Notes: generated from the letters alone by a model not told the origin. Shown: positions 17,626 through 28,563, counted from the first letter of the stretch. The stretch is 64,000 nt of DNA from Roseovarius aestuarii (GCF_019966515.1 NZ_JAIMIB010000007.1:62001-126000), one strand, 5' to 3'. Program-made: numbers and translations.

Positions 17626-19800
17626 ATGTCACACGCCGATTTCCTCAAATTCCCCCTGCCCGAACCGGTCGATTTGCCGGACATGGACATCACCGGCCCG
17701 GCGCGGTTCTACAATCGCGAACTTAGCTGGCTGGGGTTTAACTGGCGGGTGCTGGAAGAGGCGCAGAACGCGCGTGTACCTCTGCTGGAGAGGCTACGGT
17801 TTTTGTCGATTTCGGCCAATAACCTGGATGAGTTCTATAATGTGCGCGTGGCCGGCCTGCGCGAATTGGCACGGGCGGGCAACACGACCCCAGCTTTTGA
17901 CGGGCTGACCCCGGCCGAGCAGCTGGTGCTGATCAACGAAGATGCCCGCAAACTGTTGCAGACCCAGCAATCCACGTATGAAAACCTCCGCCGTGAGCTG
18001 GAGGCCGAGCGTATCACGATCCTCGATAGCTCTGATGTCGGCGACGAGGATCGCGAAATGCTGGCCGATGTCTTTCTGAACAAGGTGTTTCCGGTTCTGT
18101 CGCCGCTGGCCATCGATCCGGCGCACCCGTTCCCGTTCATCCCGAACCTCGGTTATTCGCTGGCGCTGCAGCTTGAGCGCAAGAAAGATAAGCGCCCGTT
18201 GCAGGCGCTGCTGCCGATCCCCGCACAGATCAACCGCTTTGTCACCTTGCCCGCGCCCGAGGGTGCCCACCGCACCCTGCCGCTGGAAGAGTTGCTGATC
18301 CTGCATCTGGGCAGCCTGTTTCCGGGTTACAAATACAAAGGGCATTGCTCCTTCCGGGTCCTTCGCGACAGCGACCTTGAGGTCGAGGATGAAGCCGAAG
18401 ATCTGGTGCGCGAGTTCGAGGTTGCCCTGAAACGCCGCCGCCGTGGCGAGGTGGTGCGGATGAAGATCTCGACCGGCGCGCCGCAGGACCTGCGCGATGT
18501 GATCATGGAAGAGTTGCACGTCAACCCCGACGAGGTGGTCGAGGTCGAAGGCATGATCGGCTTGCGGGATCTTGGTGAACTGGTGCTCGAAGACCGCCCC
18601 GATCTGCTCTGGCCGTCCTTCACCCCCCGCGTGCCCGAGCGGGTGCAGGACCATGACGGTGATATGTTCGCCGCGATCCGACAGAAGGACATGCTGCTGC
18701 ACCACCCGTATGAGACATTCGATATGGTCGTACGCTTCCTCAATCAGGCGGCGCGCGATCCCGATGTGGTGGCGATCAAGCAGACGCTTTATCGCACTTC
18801 GAAACTCTCACCGATTGTCGAGGCGCTATGCGAGGCCGCCGAAGACGGCAAATCCGTCACCGCTTTGGTCGAGCTGAAAGCGCGTTTCGACGAAGCTGCG
18901 AATATCCGGCAGTCCCGAAGGCTGGAACGCGCCGGTGCACACGTGGTTTATGGTTTTCTCGACCTCAAGACCCATGCCAAGATCAGCACCGTTGTGCGCC
19001 GCGAAGGCGACAATCTGGTCACCTACACCCATTACGGGACCGGCAACTACCATCCTATTACGGCCAAGATATATACCGATCTCAGCTTTTTCACCTGCGA
19101 TGCCACGCTGGGACGCGATGCCACCAAGGTGTTCAACTTCCTGTCCGGGTATGCGCAGCCGGAGACGCTTGAAAATCTGGCAATCTCGCCGCTGTCACTC
19201 AAACAAAGCCTGCTGGATATGATCGGCGCCGAGGCCGATCACGCCCGCGCCGGAAAACCGGCCGAGATCTGGGCCAAGATGAACTCGCTGATCGACCCGG
19301 ATGTGATCGACGCGCTTTATGCGGCCAGTCAGGCGGGGGTGAAGGTCAATCTGGTGATCCGCGGCATCTGCGGGCTCAGGCCCGGCATCAGAGGATTGTC
19401 TGAAAATATCCGCGTCAAATCCATCGTCGGGCGGTTTCTGGAACATTCCCGGATCGTTTGCTTTGGTAATGGGCATGGGTTGCCGCACAAAAAAGCGCGC
19501 GTATTCATCAGCTCGGCGGACTGGATGGGCCGCAATCTGAACCGCCGGGTCGAGACGCTGATCGAGATCGAAAACCCCACCGTCAAAGCACAGATTGTCA
19601 GTCAGGTGATGGCTGCCAATATGGCCGATGTGGCGCAAAGCTGGGTCATGACCAGCGATGGCCGTTTCACCCGCACGCCTATCCCTGAAGGCGAATTTGC
19701 CTTCAACTGTCACCGTTTCTTCATGGAAAACCCTTCACTTTCGGGCCGTGGTTCGGCGGGCGCATCAGATGTGCCCAAACTGACCCATACCGAAGATTGA
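17626..19800 (+). CDS. ppk1: Polyphosphate kinase 1
   Basis: Reversibly transfers the ATP gamma phosphate onto inorganic polyphosphate. Length 724 aa from the ATG at 17626; upstream in-frame sequence overlaps hda and is not family-like. [12 protein letters not shown] marks the N domain. The two phospholipase-D-like catalytic domains contain the autophosphorylated His in LKTHAKIS and [11 protein letters not shown], and a later [12 protein letters not shown]. Followed 51 bp later by an exopolyphosphatase, a common pairing of polyP synthesis and breakdown. Confidence 0.95.
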   Translation: MSHADFLKFPLPEPVDLPDMDITGPARFYNRELSWLGFNWRVLEEAQNARVPLLERLRFLSISANNLDEFYNVRVAGLRELARAGNTTPAFDGLTPAEQLVLINEDARKLLQTQQSTYENLRRELEAERITILDSSDVGDEDREMLADVFLNKVFPVLSPLAIDPAHPFPFIPNLGYSLALQLERKKDKRPLQALLPIPAQINRFVTLPAPEGAHRTLPLEELLILHLGSLFPGYKYKGHCSFRVLRDSDLEVEDEAEDLVREFEVALKRRRRGEVVRMKISTGAPQDLRDVIMEELHVNPDEVVEVEGMIGLRDLGELVLEDRPDLLWPSFTPRVPERVQDHDGDMFAAIRQKDMLLHHPYETFDMVVRFLNQAARDPDVVAIKQTLYRTSKLSPIVEALCEAAEDGKSVTALVELKARFDEAANIRQSRRLERAGAHVVYGFLDLKTHAKISTVVRREGDNLVTYTHYGTGNYHPITAKIYTDLSFFTCDATLGRDATKVFNFLSGYAQPETLENLAISPLSLKQSLLDMIGAEADHARAGKPAEIWAKMNSLIDPDVIDALYAASQAGVKVNLVIRGICGLRPGIRGLSENIRVKSIVGRFLEHSRIVCFGNGHGLPHKKARVFISSADWMGRNLNRRVETLIEIENPTVKAQIVSQVMAANMADVAQSWVMTSDGRFTRTPIPEGEFAFNCHRFFMENPSLSGRGSAGASDVPKLTHTED

Positions 19801-19851
19801 CCACTTTGCGTGCCTGTCGCATACAGGGCGGGTTATTTTCCGAGGGGTAAC

Positions 19852-21399
19852 ATGGACGGCAGCAAAGATACCGATCACGGCGATGGCGGTCCGTTTGGCA
19901 GGCCGCTTTTCGACAAGCCTTCGGCACGCGCGCTCAGCCGGGTCGGCGTGGTCGATATCGGGTCAAACTCGGTCCGGCTGGTTGTGTTCGATGGCGCAGC
20001 ACGTAGCCCGGCCTATTTCTTCAACGAAAAGATCATGTGCGCCCTTGGGGCGGGCATGTCCGAAACCGGACGTTTGAACCCCGAAGGCCGCGAACGCGCC
20101 TTGGCCGCAATCACCCGGTTTCAGTTTCTGGGCGACAGCATGGGCACCGGCCCGCTGACAATGGTGGCGACGGCGGCCGTGCGCGAGGCCAAGGACGGCC
20201 CCGAATTCTGCGCCGAGGTTGAAGCCGCCACCGGCGTCAAGGTGTGGGTGATCGACGGGCGTGAAGAGGCGCGGCTGTCGGCGCAGGGCGTTCTTCTGGG
20301 TTGGCCCGGATCTTACGGTTTGGTCTGTGACATCGGCGGGTCGTCAATGGAACTGGCCGAGATTAACGGCGGGCATGTAGGCAAACGCGTCACCTCATCG
20401 CTCGGCCCGCTGAAGCTGCGCGACATCGCGGGTGGCAAACGCGCCCGCAAGGCCCATATCGAGGCCACTCTGGCCGAGATGCATGCCAAAATGGGTCCGC
20501 AAAACAACCGGCTTTTTCTTGTCGGCGGCTCATGGCGGGCCATTGCCAAGATCGACATGGAGCGACGCGGTTACCCGCTGCACGTCCTTCATGAATACCG
20601 CATGTCTGCGAAATCCGTGCGTGACACGGCGCGGTACCTTGAGCTTACCAATCTCGAAGAACTGCGCCAGCGCGCCGGGGTGTCACCCGCCCGGATGGCG
20701 CTGGTGCCCCATGCCGCCGAGGTGCTGCGCGAGATCGTCAAAACCTTCAAGCCACGCGATATCGCCATTTCCAGCTATGGCATCCGTGAGGGCCTGCTTT
20801 ATGAGCAGATGCCCCAACAACTGCGCGATCGTGATCCACTGATCGAGGCCTGCCGATTTGCCGAATCCAAGGATGCCCGAGTGCGCGGCTTCGGCAAGGT
20901 GGTCTATAATTTCATCATGCCGCTTTTCAAAAATGTTGGCCCCGAAAAACGCCGCCTGATCAAGGCCGCAAGCCTTCTGCACGATGTCAGCTGGCGTGCC
21001 CATCCCGATTACCGGCCCGAGGTTTGTTTCGACAACGCAACACGCGCCAATCTGGGCGGGCTGAAACATTCCGAACGGGTGTTTCTGGGTTTGGCCTTGC
21101 TGCATCGGTATTCCAACAAACGCGAGGGCACACGGTTTGAAAACCTCTACGGTCTTCTCAGTCATGAAAAGCAGCAACAGGCCGAAATTCTGGGCAAGGC
21201 GATGCGGTTCGCCGCCATGCTCTGGTTGAGCGAGGATGCAGATCTTGGCGAGATGCGCTGGCATCCTCGCAAAAGACTTCTTGAGCTTCGCCTGTCATCC
21301 GAGGCCATGCCGCTTTTTGGTGAAGTGGCGCAAGCGCGGTTCATGTCTCTGGCCACATCGCTGAAAGCCCAGACGTTGATCACGCCACCGGGCAAATAA
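19852..21399 (+). CDS. ppx: Exopolyphosphatase / pppGpp phosphatase (Ppx/GppA)
   Basis: Length 515 aa from the ATG at 19852, preceded by GAGGGG. The actin-fold phosphatase domain begins with VVDIGSNSVRLVVFDG, with a second phosphate loop in CDIGGSSMEL near residue 160. A C-terminal HD-like helical domain begins around residue 310 (SLLHDVSWRAHPDY). Expected to release phosphate from polyP ends and perhaps hydrolyse pppGpp. Lies just downstream of ppk1. Confidence 0.92.
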   Translation: MDGSKDTDHGDGGPFGRPLFDKPSARALSRVGVVDIGSNSVRLVVFDGAARSPAYFFNEKIMCALGAGMSETGRLNPEGRERALAAITRFQFLGDSMGTGPLTMVATAAVREAKDGPEFCAEVEAATGVKVWVIDGREEARLSAQGVLLGWPGSYGLVCDIGGSSMELAEINGGHVGKRVTSSLGPLKLRDIAGGKRARKAHIEATLAEMHAKMGPQNNRLFLVGGSWRAIAKIDMERRGYPLHVLHEYRMSAKSVRDTARYLELTNLEELRQRAGVSPARMALVPHAAEVLREIVKTFKPRDIAISSYGIREGLLYEQMPQQLRDRDPLIEACRFAESKDARVRGFGKVVYNFIMPLFKNVGPEKRRLIKAASLLHDVSWRAHPDYRPEVCFDNATRANLGGLKHSERVFLGLALLHRYSNKREGTRFENLYGLLSHEKQQQAEILGKAMRFAAMLWLSEDADLGEMRWHPRKRLLELRLSSEAMPLFGEVAQARFMSLATSLKAQTLITPPGK

Positions 21400-21405
21400 C
21401 GGCGA

Positions 21406-21771
21406 TTAGAGTTCGATTTCACCGTCGGGTAACTCTTCCGACGGCTCCAGCGGGATCTTGCGGCGCAGGACGATATCACCATTGGGCAACATCTCGGGCG
21501 GATGATAGGCGCTCAGATCATCGATTTTGCCCAGCAATTCGGCCAGCGCTGGCCCCATCTCATCCACAAAGCTGCGTAGCGCGGGCTGCATTTCGTCCGC
21601 GAACCCCTGAAGGTCGTCCAGGGTCGGCTCCATTTCTTCCATGATGCCGCGAAAAAACAGCTTCGCACCCTCTTCCATCAGCGAAAAGCCACCATCGCTT
21701 TCGGCTTCCTGCGCGTGAAGCGGCAAGGTGGCCATAACCACCGCTGCAAGGGTCAGGTGTATCTGTCTCAT
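21406..21771 (-). CDS. Small secreted acidic protein
   Basis: Length 121 aa from the ATG at 21771 (MRQIHLT). A Sec signal peptide ends near LPLHAQE. The mature part is very acidic, predicted helical (EEMEPTLDDLQGFADEM), with a C-terminal Pro-rich tail LPNGDIVLRRKIPLEP. Similar proteins are conserved in Rhodobacterales, but I know no function for them; there is no ATPase motif. Convergent with ppx. Confidence 0.65.
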   Translation of the reverse strand: MRQIHLTLAAVVMATLPLHAQEAESDGGFSLMEEGAKLFFRGIMEEMEPTLDDLQGFADEMQPALRSFVDEMGPALAELLGKIDDLSAYHPPEMLPNGDIVLRRKIPLEPSEELPDGEIEL

Positions 21772-21807
21772 CCCTCTCATATAGGGGGTGCAGGTGGCAA
21801 AATGAAG

Positions 21808-22839
21808 TCAGATATCGAGATCAATCGTCACCGGGAAGTGATCGGAGGCGGTAATCAGCGCATCGCGCAGCTCGGGCATCTTCCAGCAATTCGGATCGTC
21901 AAACGGATGCCAGATGCGCCAGACCGGTGCTTTGTCGCGCAATCCGGGAGAGACCATGATGTAATCCAAAAGTGCTTGAATATAGCGCTTTTCGGAGGAC
22001 AGATAAAACCGCGATGTGGTGTTGATCGCACCGATCCGCCGTTGCAGCGCACGGCGCGCATGTGGGTCAAAAAGGCACATGCCCGGCGCGGCCCCCTCGC
22101 CCATGATAATCTCGACCGACGAATGCCCAAAGAGGTTTTCATATTCGTCCAGCCCCGGCCCGTCGTTCATATCGCCCAGAACGATCAGATGTTCGTCCAC
22201 CTCAAGATGTGCCTCAATCCGTTGCCTCAGCCAGACCGCCTGCGCCTGCTGCTTGCGTCGGTTGGCGATGGCCTTGCGCATGATCTCGTCCCGGCTGCGC
22301 GCGCCATGCGGCGCCTTGGATTTCAGGTGGGCCCCGATGAGGCGTAGTTCGGTGCCCTTGGCCGTGGTCACCGCAACCTCGAAGGGCGGCTTCGAGAAGG
22401 TCACCAGATCCTCTGTATTGTCGATATCCAGATCAATCCGGAACACCCCGTCAAAGCGCGGCGCATCGCGCGACCCTTTCTTGCCCGTCTCGGTGCCGAC
22501 GGGATCGTGCCGCGCGGTCAGCATCGCGGGATCATAGAGTAGCGCAATTTCCTGCTGGGTGTCGTTCTCAAAACCCACCAGCGCGCGATTCGCCCTGAGG
22601 CCCATGAGGCGGGCGAAATTTTCCAGCGCCTTGGTCGTCGCTTGGCTGCCATTGTGATCAGGTGCTTCGATAATCATGACCGCATCGGCATCTATCGCAT
22701 TGAAAACGATACCAAGCGCTGCCAGTTGATCAGAGCGTGTAACATCATGGCGCCGCGACCATTCGCCATCGTCCAACGGGTTGCCGTCCGGATCAAAAAG
22801 CGCGTTGAACCACTCCACATTGTAGGTGGCAATCCGCAT
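21808..22839 (-). CDS. Endonuclease/exonuclease/phosphatase-family protein
   Basis: Length 343 aa. The EEP fold motifs are visible: TYNVEWFNALF at the N-terminus, a metal-ligand Glu in MIIEAPD, LIGAHLKSK, LGDMNDGPG, and a terminal ASDHFPV. This is a metal-dependent phosphoesterase whose substrate (DNA, phospholipid or other) cannot be told. No signal peptide, so cytoplasmic. It starts 1 bp after the stop of the DnaJ/TerB gene and shares its ribosome binding region with that stop. Confidence 0.85.
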   Translation of the reverse strand: MRIATYNVEWFNALFDPDGNPLDDGEWSRRHDVTRSDQLAALGIVFNAIDADAVMIIEAPDHNGSQATTKALENFARLMGLRANRALVGFENDTQQEIALLYDPAMLTARHDPVGTETGKKGSRDAPRFDGVFRIDLDIDNTEDLVTFSKPPFEVAVTTAKGTELRLIGAHLKSKAPHGARSRDEIMRKAIANRRKQQAQAVWLRQRIEAHLEVDEHLIVLGDMNDGPGLDEYENLFGHSSVEIIMGEGAAPGMCLFDPHARRALQRRIGAINTTSRFYLSSEKRYIQALLDYIMVSPGLRDKAPVWRIWHPFDDPNCWKMPELRDALITASDHFPVTIDLDI

Positions 22840-22840
22840 A

Positions 22841-23518
22841 TCAGCCCCTTTCGTTAATCTCTTCCCAGGCGCGATTGATATCCACCAGTCGTTTCTCGGC
22901 CAGTTTGATTGCCTCTTCCGGCACCCCCCGCGCCATCATCCGATCCGGGTGGCTTTCACGAACCAGACGACGCCAGACAGTGCGGATGTCTTCGATCAGC
23001 GTATCTGGCGTAACCCCCAACACCACATAAGGGTCAGGTGTCGCATCAGGCACAAAACGACTGCGAATACCGGCGAACTCGGGTGTCGGGATTTCAAATA
23101 TCTCGGCGACGCGTTCCAGAAACAGGTCTTCATTCGGATGATACACACCATCCGCCATCGCGATGTGAAAAAGCCCTTCCATCAAGTCATGAAGTGCCGC
23201 GGTTTCATCGCCGAACATACCCCTGATGCGGGTGGCGTATTCTTCGAAACCGGCCACGTCCTGCCGTGCCAGATTGAACACTTTCGCAGCGCCTGCCTCG
23301 TCCGGCTGGGCGATCTGAAACACTTCGCGAAAGGCGGTTACCTCGTCGCGCGTGACCAGCCCGTCAGCCTTGGCCATCTTGGCGCTCAGCGCAATCACCG
23401 CGATGGTGAAGGCCACGCTGCGCTCGGGCGGGGTGCGCAGCCGGTCAAAAATCGCGCTTAACCCTTCGCCGCTGGCCAGCGCCGCAAGCGCCTCGGATAT
23501 GCGTGTCCAGATCGACAT
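22841..23518 (-). CDS. DjlA-like protein with TerB and C-terminal J domain
   Basis: Length 225 aa from the ATG at 23518, with AGGG 8 bp upstream; a GTG at 23527 is a less likely start. A TerB/tellurite-resistance-type helical domain spans about residues 30-150 (ALSAKMAKADGLVT, MADGVYHPNEDLFL). A J domain at about 160-225 has the HPD triad in ESHPDRM. It is predicted to stimulate DnaK ATPase as a co-chaperone. Unlike E. coli DjlA it lacks an obvious N-terminal membrane helix. Confidence 0.85.
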   Translation of the reverse strand: MSIWTRISEALAALASGEGLSAIFDRLRTPPERSVAFTIAVIALSAKMAKADGLVTRDEVTAFREVFQIAQPDEAGAAKVFNLARQDVAGFEEYATRIRGMFGDETAALHDLMEGLFHIAMADGVYHPNEDLFLERVAEIFEIPTPEFAGIRSRFVPDATPDPYVVLGVTPDTLIEDIRTVWRRLVRESHPDRMMARGVPEEAIKLAEKRLVDINRAWEEINERG

Positions 23519-23561
23519 GAGAGGCACCCTATCGGCTTTGAGGCATATTGTCAGGCAGCGC

Positions 23562-24050
23562 TTACAGCAGTTTCTGCATGAAAATCAAATCCATCCAGCG
23601 TCCAAACTTGTAGCCGGTTTCCGGAATTGATGCCACTTGCCTGAACCCAAGATGAGCGTGGAAAGCGATCGCACCGGTATTTTCGCCGCTAATACAGGCG
23701 ATCAACGAATGGACTCCGCGTTGCCGTGCGTGATCTTCCAGCGCGTGCATAAGCAGCCGCCCTGCCCCTTGTCCCTGCACGGCCGGGGTTAAGATAATCG
23801 TGTGCTCCATACATCGCGCATATCCCGGCCCAGCCCGAAACTGGGTATAGGTCGCATGTCCGCACACCTCGCTTCCCTCACACACAACAAGATACGCTTT
23901 GCCCTCTTTTTGACGAGCACCGATCTCTTGGGCCAGCTGATCGGGATCTCGTTCCTTTGTATTGAAGGTGATGGAGGTTTCGCGGATAAGCGGATTCCAG
24001 TAGGCAGCAATTTCGGGGGCGTCGGCGGCCCGTGCATCGCGGATGATCAC
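23562..24050 (-). CDS. GNAT-family N-acetyltransferase (Pat/Bar-like)
   Basis: Length 162 aa. Starts at a GTG (24048-24050) that overlaps the VOC gene stop (GTGA). The acetyl-CoA-binding motif A is seen in VQGQGAGRLLMHAL, with typical C-terminal GFRQVASIPETGYKFGRWMD. The overall pattern is close to phosphinothricin/methionine-sulfoximine acetyltransferases, but the true substrate may be another amine. Confidence 0.85.
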   Translation of the reverse strand: MIIRDARAADAPEIAAYWNPLIRETSITFNTKERDPDQLAQEIGARQKEGKAYLVVCEGSEVCGHATYTQFRAGPGYARCMEHTIILTPAVQGQGAGRLLMHALEDHARQRGVHSLIACISGENTGAIAFHAHLGFRQVASIPETGYKFGRWMDLIFMQKLL

Positions 24051-24658
24051 GACAGCACCCTCAGCCCGCCGGGTGTTTCAATCTCGGCGCACAGGCCCGG
24101 GCTGCCGATTTCAAAAATCACGCGGTCATCGGCCAGCGTTTTCGCCAGCGCGGCGCGCAGGTCGTCAACGTGCGGATGGCTGACGATCAGCCGTTTCAAC
24201 CGACACCCCGAGGCAGCCAACCGATTGGCCGGATGCGCCTGCCCTTGCCATTCGATCAATGCGGGAAAGCCGCCATCAAAGGGCAGCACGCCATCCTCTG
24301 GCACCGCCATTTGCCAGTGCAGGTCACCCCGCGCCAACGCAACCGGGACGCCCGCGCCGGGATGCTCTGCCAACGCGGTGCCCAGAGATGCGGTGCGGCA
24401 AATCCAGTTGGTCAGCCGGGGCGGCCCGGCAAAGCGATCCAGATCGAACCAGCGCGGATAACTCGGCGGCGGGGCCAAAGGATCAATCGCGATCACCTCA
24501 AGATAAAGCCCATCGTCCAGCCCAAGCAGCAGGTTATGCGTTCCGAAATGCGCGTGCTGTCCGCCGGGTTGCAGCATCACACCCAAGGCTTCCTCAACCT
24601 GCGCCCGCCCCTTTTCCAGTGTCTCAGCGGCGACAGCCAGATGATCCAGCGTCAGCAT
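24047..24658 (-). CDS. VOC/glyoxalase-like domain protein
   Basis: Length 203 aa from the ATG at 24658 with AGGG upstream; an ATG at 24673 would overlap the MAPEG gene by 11 bp. LTLDHLAVAAETL at the N-terminus and GTHNLLLGLDDGLYLEVIAID fit the first half of a glyoxalase-like (DUF4062/Glyoxalase_3-type) fold. No enzymatic role assigned. Part of a minus-strand run of overlapping genes behind mcm. Confidence 0.75.
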   Translation of the reverse strand: MLTLDHLAVAAETLEKGRAQVEEALGVMLQPGGQHAHFGTHNLLLGLDDGLYLEVIAIDPLAPPPSYPRWFDLDRFAGPPRLTNWICRTASLGTALAEHPGAGVPVALARGDLHWQMAVPEDGVLPFDGGFPALIEWQGQAHPANRLAASGCRLKRLIVSHPHVDDLRAALAKTLADDRVIFEIGSPGLCAEIETPGGLRVLS

Positions 24659-24662
24659 CGCC

Positions 24663-25169
24663 CTATTGCCCATAGTTAATCAGCGCCCAGAGCGTCCACA
24701 ACGCCACCAGAACTGTCGGATAGAAGCTGGCAGCAAACCCAAAGGCGCGCAACGGCGGGGAGGCATGATACCCACCCCAGAATAGCAGGCGCATGATCGC
24801 GAAATTGATACCCAGCACCACGATCACGCCCGGGCCGTCACCGGCCAGGATGACCGCCGATGCGGGCCAGATACATAAAGCTAGCACCAATTGCTCAACA
24901 GTATTGCTCAGCACGCGCTGGTCGATTGCTGCGGCGCTGTCCAGCGCAAATCGCTCTCCATCAATGAGCTCATCGTCAAAAAAACGCCGCTGCGCCAATC
25001 GCCCCGCCATCAGCAGCATCACGATGCCCGGCGGCAGAAACGCTGTCATGATCGTTGGCATCAGCGTGAAGACAGGTAGTGAAACGAAACTCGCCGCACA
25101 CCAGAGCAACCCCGCCGACCATATCAGGCCCACGATCATTCCGGTCAGAATGGATTTGCGTTTACTCAT
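24663..25169 (-). CDS. MAPEG-like membrane protein
   Basis: Length 168 aa from the ATG at 25169, overlapping the upstream VOC stop by 4 bp (ATGA). Four hydrophobic segments (about residues 10-30, 35-55, 92-125 and 140-165), with the pattern RVLSNTVEQLVL in the middle, match the MAPEG family (membrane-associated proteins in eicosanoid and glutathione metabolism). The substrate of bacterial members is usually unknown. Confidence 0.78.
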   Translation of the reverse strand: MSKRKSILTGMIVGLIWSAGLLWCAASFVSLPVFTLMPTIMTAFLPPGIVMLLMAGRLAQRRFFDDELIDGERFALDSAAAIDQRVLSNTVEQLVLALCIWPASAVILAGDGPGVIVVLGINFAIMRLLFWGGYHASPPLRAFGFAASFYPTVLVALWTLWALINYGQ

Positions 25170-25525
25170 GACGAGGGCGGCTCCCACAGTTCGATATTGT
25201 TGCGCTCGGGGTCAGTGATACGGGCAAAACGCCCGATCTCTGGGTTGTCCCATTCGTCGGGTCGCGTTTCTACTGCAATGCCCGCCTGCGAAAGTGTCTT
25301 GATGAGATCGTCAAGGCCCTCTACCCGCAGGTTCAACATCCACTCCCGGTCAGCGGGCCAGTAATCAGTGCCTGCATCAAACGGCGCAAACACCGACATT
25401 CCTTCCTGCTGCGGCCACGGGCCAAAGCTGGTGACGCCCAGATGTTCCGCGTACCACGCGGCCAGCGCCGCCGGGTCCTTGGCGCGAAAGAATACGCCGC
25501 CGATACCGGTGACCCTGCCGGTCAT
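25166..25525 (-). CDS. VOC-family protein
   Basis: Length 119 aa. A single vicinal-oxygen-chelate domain: GIGGVFFRAKDPAALAAWYAEHLG at the N-terminus, ending ITDPERNNIELWEPP with the usual metal-ligand Glu. It begins 1 bp after the mcm stop. Despite the position, it lacks the N-terminal HVAIAV pattern of methylmalonyl-CoA epimerase, so I do not assign that role. Confidence 0.78.
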   Translation of the reverse strand: MTGRVTGIGGVFFRAKDPAALAAWYAEHLGVTSFGPWPQQEGMSVFAPFDAGTDYWPADREWMLNLRVEGLDDLIKTLSQAGIAVETRPDEWDNPEIGRFARITDPERNNIELWEPPSS

Positions 25526-25526
25526 G

Positions 25527-27656
25527 TCACGCCTGCGCTTCGCGGATCAGGCACAGGATGTTCTGGGCGGCATCCGGGATATTGGTGCCCGGCCCGAAGA
25601 TCGCCTTAACGCCTGCTTTCTTGAGGAAATCGTAGTCCTGCTGAGGAATGACACCACCGCAGATTACGATGATATCGCCTGCGTCTTTTTCTTCCAGCAC
25701 CTTGATCAGTTGTGGTGCGAGCGTCTTATGACCCGCCGCCTGAGAGGAAATGCCGATCACATGCACATCATTGTCGATGGCATCCTGCGCGGCCTCTTCA
25801 GGGGTTTGGAAAAGCGGGCCGACATCAACATCGAACCCGATATCGGCAAAGGCGGTGGCAATAACCTTGGCGCCCCGGTCATGCCCGTCCTGACCCATTT
25901 TCACCACCAGCATGCGCGGGCGACGACCCTCGGTTTCGGCAAAGTCCTCGACCGATTTCTGGATCGCGGCGAAGCCCTCGTCGCCCTCGTATGCGGCGCC
26001 GTAAACACCGGCAAGAGTTTTAACCTCGGCGCGGTGGCGTCCGAATTCCTTTTCCATCGCCATGCTGATTTCTCCTACTGAGGCCCGTGCGCGCGCGGCC
26101 GCGACCGCCGCTGCCAACAGGTTTCCACCTTCTGTCGTCTGCCGTGTCAATTCGTCCAGTGCTGCCTGACAGGCCGTCTCATCCCGGCTGGTGCGGATTT
26201 TCTCAAGCCGCGCAATCTGTGCGTCACGCACCTTAGCATTGTCGATATCAAGGATATCGATCGGATCTTCATTATCCTTGCGGTATTTGTTGACCCCCAC
26301 GACAACCTCGTCACCCCGGTCGATCATCGCCTGCCGCATGGCAGCACTTTCCTCGATGCGAAGCTTGGGCATGCCGCTGGCCACGGCTTTGGTCATGCCA
26401 CCCATCTCCTCGACCTCTTCGATCAGTTTCCAAGCCTCTTCGGCCAGATCGGCGGTAAGCTTTTCGACGTAGTAGCTGCCCGCCAGCGGGTCGACCACAT
26501 TAGTAACCCCGGTTTCTTCTTGCAAAATCAACTGGGTATTCCGCGCAATACGAGCGCTGAAATCCGTGGGCAGCGCGATGGCTTCATCCAAAGCATTGGT
26601 ATGCAGCGATTGCGTCCCGCCCAGCACCGCACTCATCGCCTCATAGGCAGTTCGGATCACGTTGTTATATGGGTCCTGCTCCTGCAACGACACGCCGGAT
26701 GTCTGGCAATGGGTCCGCAGCATTTTCGAGCGTTCGTTTTTGGCGTCGAACTCGGTCATGATCCGATGCCAGAGCAGCCGCGCCGCCCGCAGCTTGGCCG
26801 CCTCCATGAAGAAATTCATGCCAATGGCGAAGAAGAAACTCAGCCGCCCGGCGAACTTGTCCACGTCCATTCCGGCCTCAATCGCCGCACGCACATATTC
26901 ACGACCATCCGCCAGCGTATAGGCAAGCTCTTGCACCAAGTTCGCACCGGCCTCCTGCATGTGATAGCCGCTGATCGAGATCGAATTGAATTTCGGCATC
27001 TCGTTCGAGGTGAATTCAATGATATCACTGACGATCCGCATGCTGGGTTCGGGCGGGTAGATATAGGTGTTGCGCACCATGAATTCTTTCAGAATATCGT
27101 TCTGGATGGTGCCCGACAGGACCGATTTGTCATGGCCCTGCTCCTCGCCTGCGACGATGAAGCTGGCCAGAACCGGAATCACCGCGCCATTCATCGTCAT
27201 GGAGACACTGACCTTATCGAGCGGAATTCCGTCAAACAGGATTTTCATGTCTTCGACCGAGTCGATGGCCACACCGGCCTTGCCCACGTCGCCGACGACA
27301 CGCGCATGATCGCTGTCATAGCCCCTATGCGTCGCCAGATCGAACGCGACCGACACCCCTTGCTGGCCTGCGGCCAGGTTGCGACGATAGAAAGCGTTCG
27401 ATTCCTCGGCCGTCGAAAAACCCGCATATTGGCGGATCGTCCAGGGACGCCCGGCATACATCGTGGCTTTTACACCCCGTGTGAACGGCCCGAAACCGGG
27501 CAGGCTGCCCATATGGTCAAGCCCGGCAGTGTCCTCTTCTGTATAAAGCGGCTTGACGTCGATGCCTTCGAGGGTTTTCCACGTCAGATCATCCAGAGGC
27601 CGCCCCCTGAGTTCTTTTTCAGCCAGATCACGCCAGTCGTCGGTTTTCTTTCCCAT
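25527..27656 (-). CDS. mcm: Methylmalonyl-CoA mutase
   Basis: Adenosylcobalamin-dependent isomerisation of (R)-methylmalonyl-CoA to succinyl-CoA, the last step of propionyl-CoA assimilation. Length 709 aa from the ATG at 27656, with AGAGGA about 9 bp upstream. The catalytic TIM barrel spans about residues 30-540 ([20 protein letters not shown]-type loops). The B12-binding domain (about 575-700) has the cobalt-ligand motif [11 protein letters not shown]. Single-chain form. Its start overlaps the end of the upstream sulfotransferase-like gene by 29 bp. pccA and pccB lie upstream on the same strand. Confidence 0.95.
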   Translation of the reverse strand: MGKKTDDWRDLAEKELRGRPLDDLTWKTLEGIDVKPLYTEEDTAGLDHMGSLPGFGPFTRGVKATMYAGRPWTIRQYAGFSTAEESNAFYRRNLAAGQQGVSVAFDLATHRGYDSDHARVVGDVGKAGVAIDSVEDMKILFDGIPLDKVSVSMTMNGAVIPVLASFIVAGEEQGHDKSVLSGTIQNDILKEFMVRNTYIYPPEPSMRIVSDIIEFTSNEMPKFNSISISGYHMQEAGANLVQELAYTLADGREYVRAAIEAGMDVDKFAGRLSFFFAIGMNFFMEAAKLRAARLLWHRIMTEFDAKNERSKMLRTHCQTSGVSLQEQDPYNNVIRTAYEAMSAVLGGTQSLHTNALDEAIALPTDFSARIARNTQLILQEETGVTNVVDPLAGSYYVEKLTADLAEEAWKLIEEVEEMGGMTKAVASGMPKLRIEESAAMRQAMIDRGDEVVVGVNKYRKDNEDPIDILDIDNAKVRDAQIARLEKIRTSRDETACQAALDELTRQTTEGGNLLAAAVAAARARASVGEISMAMEKEFGRHRAEVKTLAGVYGAAYEGDEGFAAIQKSVEDFAETEGRRPRMLVVKMGQDGHDRGAKVIATAFADIGFDVDVGPLFQTPEEAAQDAIDNDVHVIGISSQAAGHKTLAPQLIKVLEEKDAGDIIVICGGVIPQQDYDFLKKAGVKAIFGPGTNIPDAAQNILCLIREAQA

Positions 27657-28563
27657 CAGCTTGTCCTCTTGTCGCGTCATCGACGGGTGGGTGTCTCCCC
27701 GCCTTCGCCGATGCGGTTTCATCGATTAATGTCGCCAGCCCATCAGCACCCGCCCGCAGCCAGAACAGATCATCTGCGTAGGCTTCGCGCAGGGCCATGA
27801 TCTGGTCCCTGTTGAATGGATACCAGCGTCCTTCGCCCGCTGGCAAAACACCGGGGTCTTCGCCCCGTTCCTTCAGAATCTTGCGCAATTCGCTCAGGCT
27901 TGGTGCCCGGTTCAGCTTTTCGCGCGCATGGGTAACTGGCAGACCCGTCACCCCCGTCATAGCCATCAACCGCTGCTCGGGCATGCCGCCGAACACCTCG
28001 TAGGGCTGCACCTGGATTTCTATCTCAGGCACAGCGCAGGCCAGATCAGTGATCACATCGCGCCATTGACGCCGGGCGTTCGCAAGCGCTGCAACTGCCG
28101 CACTGCAGATGGCCGGTTGGCCACGCTTAACGCATAGTGCTGCGACCGAACTCCAATAGATATCCTGCGACCGAATTGACAGCACCAGTCGCGAGATGCG
28201 CCCACCAAAAATCTGCGAATACCGTGCCATCCGCTCGCCAATTGCACCGTAAAGCTGGCGATCATGCAGGTTTTCGTACGGGGTGCCAATGACGTTTTCA
28301 TCACTGACCACCAGATGCATTATTCCGCGTTCATATATCTGATCCAGATGCGCTACGATCTGCGCCTGTGCTTCGGCAATCTGTTCCTCGCGGCTTTCAC
28401 GCGTCCCTCGGGATATGTGACCGGTCAATATTTCATCTCGCGCGCTCAAGGGTCCCCAAAAACCCACACCCCGCCGTTCCAGCCGGGCGATATTAGCGCG
28501 CATATAGTGCTGGAAACTGGTTGAGGCCGTACGGTGGGCCCCCAAATGCAATATTACATCCAT
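27628..28563 (-). CDS. Sulfotransferase-like protein
   Basis: Length 311 aa. [16 protein letters not shown] near the N-terminus resembles the 5'-phosphosulfate-binding loop of PAPS-dependent sulfotransferases (normally HxPKTGTTS-like). [12 protein letters not shown] near residue 130 matches the second conserved region (R..D). Acceptor unknown. The C-terminal ~35 residues (Lys, Asp, Arg-rich) run into the mcm start. A related gene lies at the right edge of the window (63314). Confidence 0.65.
   Translation of the reverse strand: MDVILHLGAHRTASTSFQHYMRANIARLERRGVGFWGPLSARDEILTGHISRGTRESREEQIAEAQAQIVAHLDQIYERGIMHLVVSDENVIGTPYENLHDRQLYGAIGERMARYSQIFGGRISRLVLSIRSQDIYWSSVAALCVKRGQPAICSAAVAALANARRQWRDVITDLACAVPEIEIQVQPYEVFGGMPEQRLMAMTGVTGLPVTHAREKLNRAPSLSELRKILKERGEDPGVLPAGEGRWYPFNRDQIMALREAYADDLFWLRAGADGLATLIDETASAKAGRHPPVDDATRGQADGKENRRLA

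Noticed and set aside
25166..25525. VOC gene behind mcm as methylmalonyl-CoA epimerase
   Set aside because: N-terminal and metal-site patterns do not match the epimerase; only the position suggests it.
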